The notes below the pieces were generated by a model. The model made no database searches. It saw only the letters and a list, made by a program, of their open reading frames with translations, and was not told the origin of the DNA. 64,000 nucleotides of DNA from Streptomyces formicae (GTDB taxonomy: Bacteria; Actinomycetota; Actinomycetes; Streptomycetales; Streptomycetaceae): assembly GCF_022647665.1 (NCBI RefSeq), contig NZ_CP071872.1, positions 3,906,001-3,970,000 on the forward strand. Reading direction: 5' to 3'. How positions within the stretch are numbered: position 1 is the first letter of the stretch; every line of letters starts with the position of its first letter. Below are positions 55,519 through 62,778 of the stretch, one piece after another. The position numbers and the translations under genes are program-made.

Positions 55519-57390
55519 TCAGCGCACCACGACCCGCTCCACCAGCAGTTTCACCGCTGCCGCGATCGACTCGGCATCGATACCGGACGCGTGCAGCTGC
55601 TCCTCCGGCGTCGCCGAGGCGGGCATGTTGCGCACGGCCAGCCGGGCGAGTCGCGGCACCGGGCGGCCGTCCGCGAACGCGTCCGCGACGGCGTCTCCCA
55701 GGCCGCCTTCCGGGTGGTGGTCCTCGACGGTCAGAAGGCAGCCCGTGGCGCCCGCCGCGTCGTTCAGCGCCTCGACGTCCACCGGCTTCACCGAGTACAG
55801 ATCGATCACCCGCACCGGGATGCCGTCATCGGCCAGCGCATCCGCTGCCCGCAGCGCCTCATGGACGGTCGTGCCCGCGGCGACGACCGTCGCCTTGTCG
55901 TGGTCGCTGCGGCGCAGCACCCTGCTGCCTCCGACCGGGAACTCCTCGTCGGGCCCGTAGAGGACGGGCGCCGCGGCGCGCGTCGTGCGCAGATAGCGGA
56001 CTCCGCCCAGGCCCGCCATCGCCGCGACCAGCCGGGCCGTCTGGTTGGCGTCGCACGGGTAGAGGACGGTCGAACCGTGCACGGCGCGGAACATGGCCAG
56101 ATCCTCGAGACCCATCTGCGAGGGACCGTCCTGGCCGATCGCCACCCCGGCGTGCGAACCGACGACATTGATCCCGGCCCGGCTCACCGACGCCATCCGC
56201 ACGAAGTCGTACGCCCGGGTCAGGAACGCCGCGAAGCTCGACGCGTACGGCACCCAGCCGCGCGTCTGCAACCCCACCGCCGCCGCGATCAGCTGCTGTT
56301 CGGCGATATAGCACTCGAAGAACCGCTCCGGATGCGCCTTCTTGAAGTATTCCGCCCGAGTCGAGTCGCTGACCTCGCCGTCGAGCGCGACGACATCGCC
56401 CCGCGCGGAACCGAGCGCTGCCAGGGCCTGCCCGTATGCCGTACGGGTGGCCTCCTCGGAGCCGGTGTCGTAGCGCGGCAGCTCCAGCGGGCCGCTGCCG
56501 CCGGAGCGCGGTACCTGCGTGGCGGGCGGCGGCATGCGCACCTCAGGTATGCGCACCTCCGCCCGTATGGAGCGCTGTCCGCCGAGTTCCGCGACGGCGG
56601 CCTTCGCGTCGGGGAGCGGTTTGCCGTGCTTGCCCTCCTGGTCCTCCACGGCGGCGACGCCCCGTCCCTTGTACGTGGCCGCGATGACCGCAGTGGGCCG
56701 CCCCGGTTCCCCGTCTGCCGCCGTCGCCTCGGTGAACGCCTTGTCGACGGCCTCGACGTCATGGCCGTCGACCTCGATCGTGTGCCAGCCGAACGCCCGC
56801 AGCCGCTTCCCGTACGCGTCCAGATCGTGTCCGTGCCGGGTCGGCCCGCGCTGTCCCAGCCGGTTGACGTCGACGATCAGCGTCAGATTGCCCAGGTGCT
56901 CGTACGAGGCGTGCTCGACGGCCTCCCAGACCGAGCCCTCCGCCATCTCGCTGTCCCCGGACAGCACCCACACCCGGTACGGGAGCCGGTCCAGACACTT
57001 GCCGGCGAGCGCCATGCCGACGCCGACCGGCAGGCCCTGGCCGAGCGAGCCGGTGGCGACGTCCACCCACGGCAGCCGGGGCGTGGGATGTCCTTCGAGC
57101 CGGCTGCCGAGCCGCCGGAACGACAGCAGTTCCTCGTCGTCGACGGCTCCCGCCGCCTTGTAGAGGGCGTAGAGCAGGGGAGAGGCATGTCCCTTGGACA
57201 GGACGAGCCGGTCGTTCGCGGGATTGCCGGGATCGCCGAAGTCGTAGCGCAGATGACGGGCGAGCAGCACGGCGGCGAGCTCGGCCGCGGACATCGACGA
57301 GGTGGGGTGCCCCGAGCCCGCGGCGTCGGCCGCCCGTACGGCGTCCACCCGTAGCTGCTGGGCCAGTTCGGCGAGTTCTTCGTACCGCAT
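55519..57390 (-). CDS. tkt: Transketolase, 623 aa
   Basis: Thiamine-diphosphate enzyme moving two-carbon units between sugar phosphates in the pentose phosphate pathway. Visible: GSGHPTSSMSAAELAAVL, SKGHASPLLYAL, the ThDP motif GDSEMAEGSVWEAVEHA ending in VDVN, the pyrimidine domain with FFECYIAEQQL (catalytic Glu), GSHAGVAIGQDGPSQMGLED and the C-terminal domain to VERVVVR. Its length is shorter than TktA (about 660) and like the actinobacterial second transketolase. It is followed closely by an NDH-2-like gene upstream in the same direction, so it is probably co-transcribed with it. Confidence 0.92.
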   Translation of the reverse strand: MRYEELAELAQQLRVDAVRAADAAGSGHPTSSMSAAELAAVLLARHLRYDFGDPGNPANDRLVLSKGHASPLLYALYKAAGAVDDEELLSFRRLGSRLEGHPTPRLPWVDVATGSLGQGLPVGVGMALAGKCLDRLPYRVWVLSGDSEMAEGSVWEAVEHASYEHLGNLTLIVDVNRLGQRGPTRHGHDLDAYGKRLRAFGWHTIEVDGHDVEAVDKAFTEATAADGEPGRPTAVIAATYKGRGVAAVEDQEGKHGKPLPDAKAAVAELGGQRSIRAEVRIPEVRMPPPATQVPRSGGSGPLELPRYDTGSEEATRTAYGQALAALGSARGDVVALDGEVSDSTRAEYFKKAHPERFFECYIAEQQLIAAAVGLQTRGWVPYASSFAAFLTRAYDFVRMASVSRAGINVVGSHAGVAIGQDGPSQMGLEDLAMFRAVHGSTVLYPCDANQTARLVAAMAGLGGVRYLRTTRAAAPVLYGPDEEFPVGGSRVLRRSDHDKATVVAAGTTVHEALRAADALADDGIPVRVIDLYSVKPVDVEALNDAAGATGCLLTVEDHHPEGGLGDAVADAFADGRPVPRLARLAVRNMPASATPEEQLHASGIDAESIAAAVKLLVERVVVR

Positions 57391-57411
57391 GTGGCTGTGT
57401 CACTCCTCGTG

Positions 57412-58824
57412 TCACTCGGTGGTGCGGTGCGGTCCTTTCCCGGCCGGCGCGTCGGGAACCCGGGCGAGTTCGGGCGATGCCGTGTCCAGCGGCACCGACC
57501 ACGAGCGGACCAGGCCGAGCTGCACGGCCTGGCGCGGCAGCACCGCGTCGAGCAGCCAGTCGGCCGCCACCCGCACCCGGTTGCCCGGCATCGCCGCGAG
57601 GTGGTAGCCGCGGGTGACGGCATCCGCCAGCGGCCCGGACAGCGGCACGCCGAGGGGGTTCGCCGCCGCCTTCAGGCCACCCAGGTCGACGGCGAACCCC
57701 AGATCGTGGTGCTTGTAGGGGCGGGCTTCGCCGTGCCCGAGGGACGCGGCGACGTTCCGGGCCGCGACGTCCCCCTGACGGGAGGCGTGCTGCGCGGTCA
57801 TCGGCGTCAGCTCGAAGTCCCTCTGCCCGTCTCCGCCGTGCCCGTCCTTCTTGCGGACGGGCCGGGTGAGATCGGGTACGGCGGCCGCGTCCCCGCACGC
57901 GAACACCTCGGGGTGCCCGGGCACGTTCAGCTGCGGGGTCACCAGCAGCCTGCCCCGCTCGACGGGCAGACCGACCCCGTCGACCAGCGGGTCGGGCCGC
58001 ACACCGACGCACCAGACGAGTGTCCTCGTCGGCACGAACTCGCCGTCGTCGAGCCATACTCCGGCTTCGGTGGCCTCCCGGACGGACGTGCCGGTACGGA
58101 TCTCCACGCTCCGGCTCCGCAGCACCCGGTCCGCCGTCGCGGACAGCCGCCGGTCGAGCTCGGGCAGCACACGGGGTGCGATGTCGAGGAGCAGCCAGCG
58201 CGGCTGGGTCCCGCCCGACCGCCAGGCGGCCCTCGCCGTCGGCCTGGGCCGGGCCATCTGCGCATACAGCGCGTCGGTGAAGAGCTTGCCCTGCGCGGCG
58301 ACCTCGGTGCCCGTGTACCCGGCGCCCACCACCACGAACGTGCAGCGCGCCGCGCACTCTCCGGCATCGGCCTCCGCCGCCGCGAGCTCCGTCTGCCGCG
58401 TGATGTGGTCACGCAGGTACAGCGCCTCGGGCAGACCGCGGAAGCCGTGGGCGTACTCGGCGACCCCCGGCACCGGCAGTAGTTTGTTCACGCTGCCGAC
58501 GGCGAGCACGAGCCGGTCGTAGGCCAGTTCACCGTGCCTGCCCTCCGGATCCGTGTACGCCACCCGGCGCGCCTCCAGGTCGACACCGGCGGCCTCGCCG
58601 AGCACGAGCCGGACGCGGGGGAGGGTGTGCGCGAGCGACACCGTCACCCGGCGCGCCTCCAGAATCCCGGTGGCCACCTGGGGCAGCAGCGGGAGGTACA
58701 GAAAGTAGTCGGTCGGATTGAGCAGGACGATCTCGGCCCGGTCCCGGGGAAGAATCCGGGACAGCGCCCGGGCGGTCCGGTGACCGGCGAATCCTGCCCC
58801 CACGATCACGATCCGGGACGGCAC
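57412..58824 (-). CDS. Type II NADH dehydrogenase-like FAD oxidoreductase, 470 aa
   Basis: Two Rossmann motifs, RIVIVGAGFAGHRTARAL for FAD at the N-terminus and FVVVGAGYTGTEVAAQGKLF for NAD(P)H at about residue 170, plus NPTDYFLYLPLLPQVATGIL (NDH-2 hallmark), LVLAVGSVNKLLPVPGV and VFACGDAAAVPD. NDH-2 oxidises NADH and reduces quinone at the inner membrane face without pumping protons. The C-terminal region has an amphipathic part (GYHLAAMPGNRVRVAADWLL) suited to membrane docking. Twenty-one bases separate its stop from the transketolase ATG. Confidence 0.88.
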   Translation of the reverse strand: MPSRIVIVGAGFAGHRTARALSRILPRDRAEIVLLNPTDYFLYLPLLPQVATGILEARRVTVSLAHTLPRVRLVLGEAAGVDLEARRVAYTDPEGRHGELAYDRLVLAVGSVNKLLPVPGVAEYAHGFRGLPEALYLRDHITRQTELAAAEADAGECAARCTFVVVGAGYTGTEVAAQGKLFTDALYAQMARPRPTARAAWRSGGTQPRWLLLDIAPRVLPELDRRLSATADRVLRSRSVEIRTGTSVREATEAGVWLDDGEFVPTRTLVWCVGVRPDPLVDGVGLPVERGRLLVTPQLNVPGHPEVFACGDAAAVPDLTRPVRKKDGHGGDGQRDFELTPMTAQHASRQGDVAARNVAASLGHGEARPYKHHDLGFAVDLGGLKAAANPLGVPLSGPLADAVTRGYHLAAMPGNRVRVAADWLLDAVLPRQAVQLGLVRSWSVPLDTASPELARVPDAPAGKGPHRTTE

Positions 58825-58975
58825 GGCGGAACGCCTCCCATGCGATGCGTTACGGCTATGACGGACATGTGCCTGGGTCGCTTCTCCGGGTGCCCGTCCA
58901 CCGCCCCCGTAAACACTCGTCGCGACGGCCGAACTGTCGCACCCACGCGAAATGCGAATTCATCCGTACATCAAC

Positions 58976-59010
58976 TGTGACCGGAACAGTCACATCACGC
59001 AAAAAGTGAT
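58976..59010. promoter_or_regulatory. Overlapping inverted repeats between NDH-2 and the GTPase gene
   Basis: TGTGAC (58976-58981) with GTCACA (58989-58994), and ATCAC (58994-58998) with GTGAT (59006-59010). They lie between divergent genes at about 152 bases from the NDH-2 start and 145 from the GTPase GTG. The first resembles a CRP half-site pair but with wrong spacing, so the binding protein is open. The rest of 58825-59155 shows no gene. Confidence 0.35.
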
Positions 59011-59155
59011 CTCACCACCCCGTCCACAGCCCTGCTTGTCATACTGCTGACGCCACACAGAACAGGTGTACTGGTGCCGGCCTCTCGCTGAGCCTGCCGT
59101 CCCCGAGGCGGCTCTGACCTGGGGTTTCATTCGCGGCGCACTACCGACGAGAGAA

Positions 59156-59767
59156 GTGATCAATGCCCCCGAGGTCTCTGTCAGCACCGGCGGAGAATCC
59201 GCCGCTCTCGCGCTGAAAATACTGGTCGCCGGCGGCTTCGGGGTCGGCAAGACGACCCTCGTGGGAGCCGTCAGCGAAATCCGCCCGCTGCGCACCGAGG
59301 AGCAGCTCAGCCGGGCCGGCCAGACGGTCGACGACACCGGGGGCGTCGATCAGAAGACCACCACCACCGTGGCCATGGACTTCGGCCGCATCACCATCCG
59401 TTCGGGACTGTCCCTCTACCTCTTCGGCACGCCAGGCCAGGACCGCTTCTGGTTCCTGTGGGACGAGCTCTCGCAGGGCGCGCTCGGAGCCGTCGTCCTC
59501 GCCGACACCCGCCGCCTCGAGGGCAGCTTCCCCGCCGTCGACTACTTCGAGCACCGCGGCATCCCCTTCGTCGTCGCCGTCAACTGCTTCCCCAGCGCGC
59601 GCACCTACGGCGCACACGAGGTCTCCCGCGCCCTCGACCTCGACCGGGGCACCCCCGTCGTGCTGTGCGACGCGCGCGACCGCGACTCGGGCAAGGAGGT
59701 GCTCATCCGCCTCGTCGAGTACGCGGGCCGGATGCACACCGCCCGGCTCCTCAACTCCGTCGGCTGA
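59156..59767 (+). CDS. CvnD-type small GTPase, orphan
   Basis: Ras-like GTPase of the conservon family: P-loop GGFGVGKTTLVGAVSEI, switch I TEEQLSRAGQ with the TTTTVAMDFG segment, FGTPGQDRFWFLW (G3 motif with Thr-Pro-Gly-Gln in place of DxxGQ), VVLADTRRLE and VVAVNCF (G4 NKxD variant, Asn present). These deviations are typical of CvnD proteins. GTG 59156 was chosen because homology begins at APEVSVS. The other conservon genes are 12 kb away at 44.5-48 kb, where no cvnD follows cvnC, so the GTPase may serve that complex in trans. Confidence 0.85.
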   Translation: MINAPEVSVSTGGESAALALKILVAGGFGVGKTTLVGAVSEIRPLRTEEQLSRAGQTVDDTGGVDQKTTTTVAMDFGRITIRSGLSLYLFGTPGQDRFWFLWDELSQGALGAVVLADTRRLEGSFPAVDYFEHRGIPFVVAVNCFPSARTYGAHEVSRALDLDRGTPVVLCDARDRDSGKEVLIRLVEYAGRMHTARLLNSVG

Positions 59768-60659
59768 CCCGGACGTCGGACTCCGAGGACCGTGCGCCCC
59801 GCGCGATGCCGTCCGGCCAGTGAGCGGTGCGGTAGTCCCGCGGCCGGGTCCGCGTCAGCTCCAGGAAGCGGCGGTTGAAGTTCGACAGGTTCTGGTAGCC
59901 GCTGCGCGCCGCCACCTCGGTGACGGGCAGTTCCGTGGTCTCCAGCAGCCGGCAGGCGGTCTGGACGCGGAGCTGGTTGACGTGGTCGGTCAGGGTGCGC
60001 CCCATGGCCCGGCGGAAGAAGCGGCTGAACGAGGTCGGCGACATATGGACGAGTTCCGCGACCTCCGCGAGACCCACCGGCCGGGTGTGCACCTCCTGCA
60101 GATAGCGGCAGACCCTGTCGACACGGTCCCGTACGCCCGTGTCGGGCGCGGGTGTGTAGCCGGGCCCGGTGATCGGCCTGCCGGCGCCGCTGCCGGCGAG
60201 CTGATGCAGGGCGGCGAGCAGCGCCGTCGTGCGCATGGCCGGGTCGAGGGAGGGAAGGGCGGCCAGCGACTGCCGCAGCGCCTCCGGGAGCCGGGCGAAG
60301 AGCCACCCGCGGGTCGCCGACGCCAGCAGTGCCGCGACGTCCCGGAACTGCGGCAGCGCGAAGAACCCCGGGCCCAGGAAGTCCTCGCGGAACTGCGCCA
60401 CTACCGCCTCCGAAACCCCGCCGGGACGGGCCACAGAGGTGAAGGTGTGCGGCAGGTCGGGGCCGAGCAGCACCAGATCGCCGGGCCGGTACGGCTCGAT
60501 GGTGGTACCCACATAGCGCATACCGCAGCCCCGGGTGATCAGCGTGAGCTCGTACTCCCGGTGGAAGTGCCAGCCGAAGTCGTACGCCTGCTCCCGGCGG
60601 ACGAAGCTGGTCCACGTCGTGTCCGAGGGGACACCTGGCTGCTCGAAGCGGGGTTTCAC
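59751..60659 (-). CDS. AraC-family transcriptional regulator, 302 aa
   Basis: The N-terminal cupin sensor (FGWHFHREYELTLITRGCGM, PYRPGDLVLLGPDLPH) is followed by the AraC double helix-turn-helix at the C-terminus: VGLAEVAELVHMSPTSFSRF and LPVTEVAARSGYQNLSNFNR, with FKxxxGxTP-like RFLELTRTRPRDYR. The GTG at 60659 begins KPRFEQPGVPS. It is divergent from a PhyH dioxygenase 110 bases away, the usual arrangement for a regulator and its target, and its 3' end overlaps the convergent GTPase gene by 17 bases. The cupin pocket suggests a small sugar- or acid-like ligand. Confidence 0.88.
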   Translation of the reverse strand: MKPRFEQPGVPSDTTWTSFVRREQAYDFGWHFHREYELTLITRGCGMRYVGTTIEPYRPGDLVLLGPDLPHTFTSVARPGGVSEAVVAQFREDFLGPGFFALPQFRDVAALLASATRGWLFARLPEALRQSLAALPSLDPAMRTTALLAALHQLAGSGAGRPITGPGYTPAPDTGVRDRVDRVCRYLQEVHTRPVGLAEVAELVHMSPTSFSRFFRRAMGRTLTDHVNQLRVQTACRLLETTELPVTEVAARSGYQNLSNFNRRFLELTRTRPRDYRTAHWPDGIARGARSSESDVRVSRRS

Positions 60660-60769
60660 GCCGGGCAGGCTAGCGCCCCCCGCACGAGGAGTGTCACGGG
60701 CAACTGAGTACCGGTTCCGGGCAAGCGAGGCGTGGTACCGGCCCGGCCACCGCTGCCAGGCTGGCCCGC

Positions 60770-61648
60770 ATGAACGCCACCGCTGGGGCACCAGCGTCCG
60801 CCGCGTCCGCCGCGTCCGCCGCATCCACCGCATCCGCCGTGAACGAGCTCGGCCTTCCCTACGAACTGCCGGACACCGCCGCCGCCGACTTCGCACGGGA
60901 CGGCTTCGTCCATCTGCCGAACGTGCTCTCGCCCGAGACGATCGGCGTCTACGAACCCGAGGTGACGAGCGAGGTCATCCGGCTCAACACCCAGCACCTG
61001 CCGCTGGCGGAGCGCGACACCTACGGCAAGGCGTTCCTCCAGGTGGGCAACCTGTGGGAGCACAGCGAGAAAGTCCGTCAACTCGTCCACTCCCGGCGCC
61101 TCGCCGGGATCGCCGCCCGCCTCCTCGGCGTGGACGCGGTCCGGCTCTACCACGATCAGGCGCTCTACAAGGAGCCCGGCGGCGGCATCACGCCCTGGCA
61201 CGCCGACCAGTACTACTGGCCCCTCGCCTCGGACCGCTGCTGCACCGTCTGGCTTCCGCTGCAGGAGACCCCGTACGACATGGGCCCGCTGGCCTTCGCG
61301 CGCGGCAGCCACCTGTTCTCCCACGGCCGCGACCTGCCGATCAGCGACGCGTCCGAGGCGCGGCTCAAGGAGGCCCTGGCGCAGCAGGACTTCGAGGACG
61401 TGGTCGAGCCCTTCGCCCTGGGCGACGCGAGCTTCCACCTCGGCTGGACCTTCCACCACGCCGGCCCGAACCGCGGCACCGTTCCGCGCCGCGTCATGAC
61501 GGTGATCTACATGGACGCGGACGCGCGCGTCGCCGAGCCGGTCAACGCGCACCAGACGGCCGACCTCGGCTGGATGCCCGGCACCGGGACCGGGCAGATC
61601 CCCGACACCCCGCGCAACCCGGTGCTCTACGACGCGCGTACGGCCTGA
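60770..61648 (+). CDS. Phytanoyl-CoA dioxygenase (PhyH) family protein, 292 aa
   Basis: Fe(II)/2-oxoglutarate hydroxylase: GFVHLPNVLSPETI at the start of the fold, PWHADQYYWPLAS with the HxD iron ligands, LQETPYDMGPLAFARGSHLF, and GWTFHHAGPNRG with the distal His and Arg for 2-oxoglutarate. The N-terminal 25 residues are Ala/Ser repeats encoded by a 9-bp array. Related proteins hydroxylate ectoine or other small molecules, but no ectoine gene is adjacent, so the substrate is unknown. It is probably controlled by the divergent AraC protein. Confidence 0.88.
   Translation: MNATAGAPASAASAASAASTASAVNELGLPYELPDTAAADFARDGFVHLPNVLSPETIGVYEPEVTSEVIRLNTQHLPLAERDTYGKAFLQVGNLWEHSEKVRQLVHSRRLAGIAARLLGVDAVRLYHDQALYKEPGGGITPWHADQYYWPLASDRCCTVWLPLQETPYDMGPLAFARGSHLFSHGRDLPISDASEARLKEALAQQDFEDVVEPFALGDASFHLGWTFHHAGPNRGTVPRRVMTVIYMDADARVAEPVNAHQTADLGWMPGTGTGQIPDTPRNPVLYDARTA
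60794..60838 (+). repeat. Five 9-bp units at the PhyH N-terminus
   Basis: GCGTCCGCC three times, then GCATCCACC and GCATCCGCC, coding for Ala-Ser-Ala/Thr repeats; a length-variable, frame-neutral array. Confidence 0.75.
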
Positions 61649-61724
61649 CCCCGCGGGCCCCGCCCCTCCGACTCCGGGGCCCGGGGAGTCGGGGCCCGCG
61701 GGTCTCGCGGTCCGCCCGCAGCCG

Positions 61725-62153
61725 TCAGTCGGCCACCCCCGCCTCGGCCAGCACCTGCTCGGCTCGCACCCGTACGACCAGTTCGCCCGGCACGCCGTTG
61801 CGCGCGCCGAACTCCTCGGCGCGCTCCTCACCCACGTACCTCGCGGCGATCCTCGTCGCCCACAGACGCAGCTCCGCCGGCTCCTCGCTGATCTCGGCAC
61901 GACCCCTGATCAGGACATACGCAAACGGCGGCCGGTCGTCGTCCACGCACAGCGCGACACGTCCGTCCCGCACGAGATTGCGGCCCTTGACCGTGCGCTT
62001 TCCCGTGGTGAAGACGACGTCGTCACCGTCGAGCACGAACCACACCGGCGCGACATGCGGACTCCCGTCCGCGCGCACCGTCGACAGTTTCCCCGTGCGC
62101 GTCCCCTCGGAGACGAACGCCCGCCATTGCTCCTGTGTCATCTGCTTCGCCAT
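61725..62153 (-). CDS. PPOX-class F420-dependent oxidoreductase, about 142 aa
   Basis: Split-barrel flavin/F420-binding fold: WRAFVSEGTRTGKLSTVRAD, GSPHVAPVWFVLDGDDVVF, TTGKRTVKGRNLVRDGRVAL and PFAYVLIRGRAEI are the motifs of PPOX-class F420-dependent enzymes. It would reduce a small unsaturated substrate with reduced F420. The start is ATG 62153, or ATG 62162 three codons earlier. It is complete. Confidence 0.88.
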   Translation of the reverse strand: MAKQMTQEQWRAFVSEGTRTGKLSTVRADGSPHVAPVWFVLDGDDVVFTTGKRTVKGRNLVRDGRVALCVDDDRPPFAYVLIRGRAEISEEPAELRLWATRIAARYVGEERAEEFGARNGVPGELVVRVRAEQVLAEAGVAD

Positions 62154-62332
62154 GGCCGCCATCCTGCGACGCAGGCGGCCGCCCGCGAAGGCGACTCTCC
62201 GCCGGTCCGCCCGCCCGGCCGTCCCCGCTGATGCCGTGCGCCCCGGAGGACGCCTTGCCCCGACGGAGCCGGTGAGGAAGGCTTACCCGAAACACGGGGC
62301 AACGGGGAACGTATGAACGGGGAGGACCGTTA

Positions 62333-62746
62333 ATGGCGCTGGACAAGGAACTCGACTGGCTCCTGGACGACCTGACCAAGCGGGTCGAGCACATACGGCA
62401 CGCGCTCGTGCTCTCCAACGACGGCCTGGTCACCGGAGCCAGCACCGGCCTCGAACGAGAGGACGCGGAGCACCTCGCGGCCGTCTCCTCCGGACTGCAG
62501 AGCCTCGCCAGGGGCTCGGGGCGGCACTTCGGGGCGGGCAAGGCCCGGCAGACGATGGTCGAGTTCGACGACGCGATGCTCTTCGTCACCGCCGCGGGCG
62601 AGGGCAGCTGCCTGTGTGTCCTCAGCGCGGCGGAGGCCGATGTCGGCCAGGTCGCCTACGAGATGACGCTGCTGGTGAACCGCGTGGGCGAGCACCTCGC
62701 CGTCGACGCACGGCAGCCCGGCCGCGTCACCCTCTCCGGTTTCTGA
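62333..62746 (+). CDS. Roadblock/LC7 protein, CvnB-like, orphan
   Basis: ELDWLLDDLTKRVEHIRHAL, SNDGLVTGASTGLEREDAEH, QTMVEFDDAMLFVTAAGEGS and MTLLVNRVGEHL match CvnB including the spacing. GGGGAGG stands seven bases before the ATG. No kinase, DUF742 or GTPase gene is next to it; an orphan CvnD-like gene lies 2.6 kb to the left. The adjacent gene on its right is a convergent sigma factor. Confidence 0.9.
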   Translation: MALDKELDWLLDDLTKRVEHIRHALVLSNDGLVTGASTGLEREDAEHLAAVSSGLQSLARGSGRHFGAGKARQTMVEFDDAMLFVTAAGEGSCLCVLSAAEADVGQVAYEMTLLVNRVGEHLAVDARQPGRVTLSGF

Positions 62747-62778
62747 CCCAGGTCCCTGGAGCAGCGCGGCACTGCCGG

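Noticed and set aside
58976..58994. CRP binding site
   Set aside because: The half-sites TGTGA and TCACA are nine bases apart instead of six, so it is listed only as an unassigned inverted repeat.
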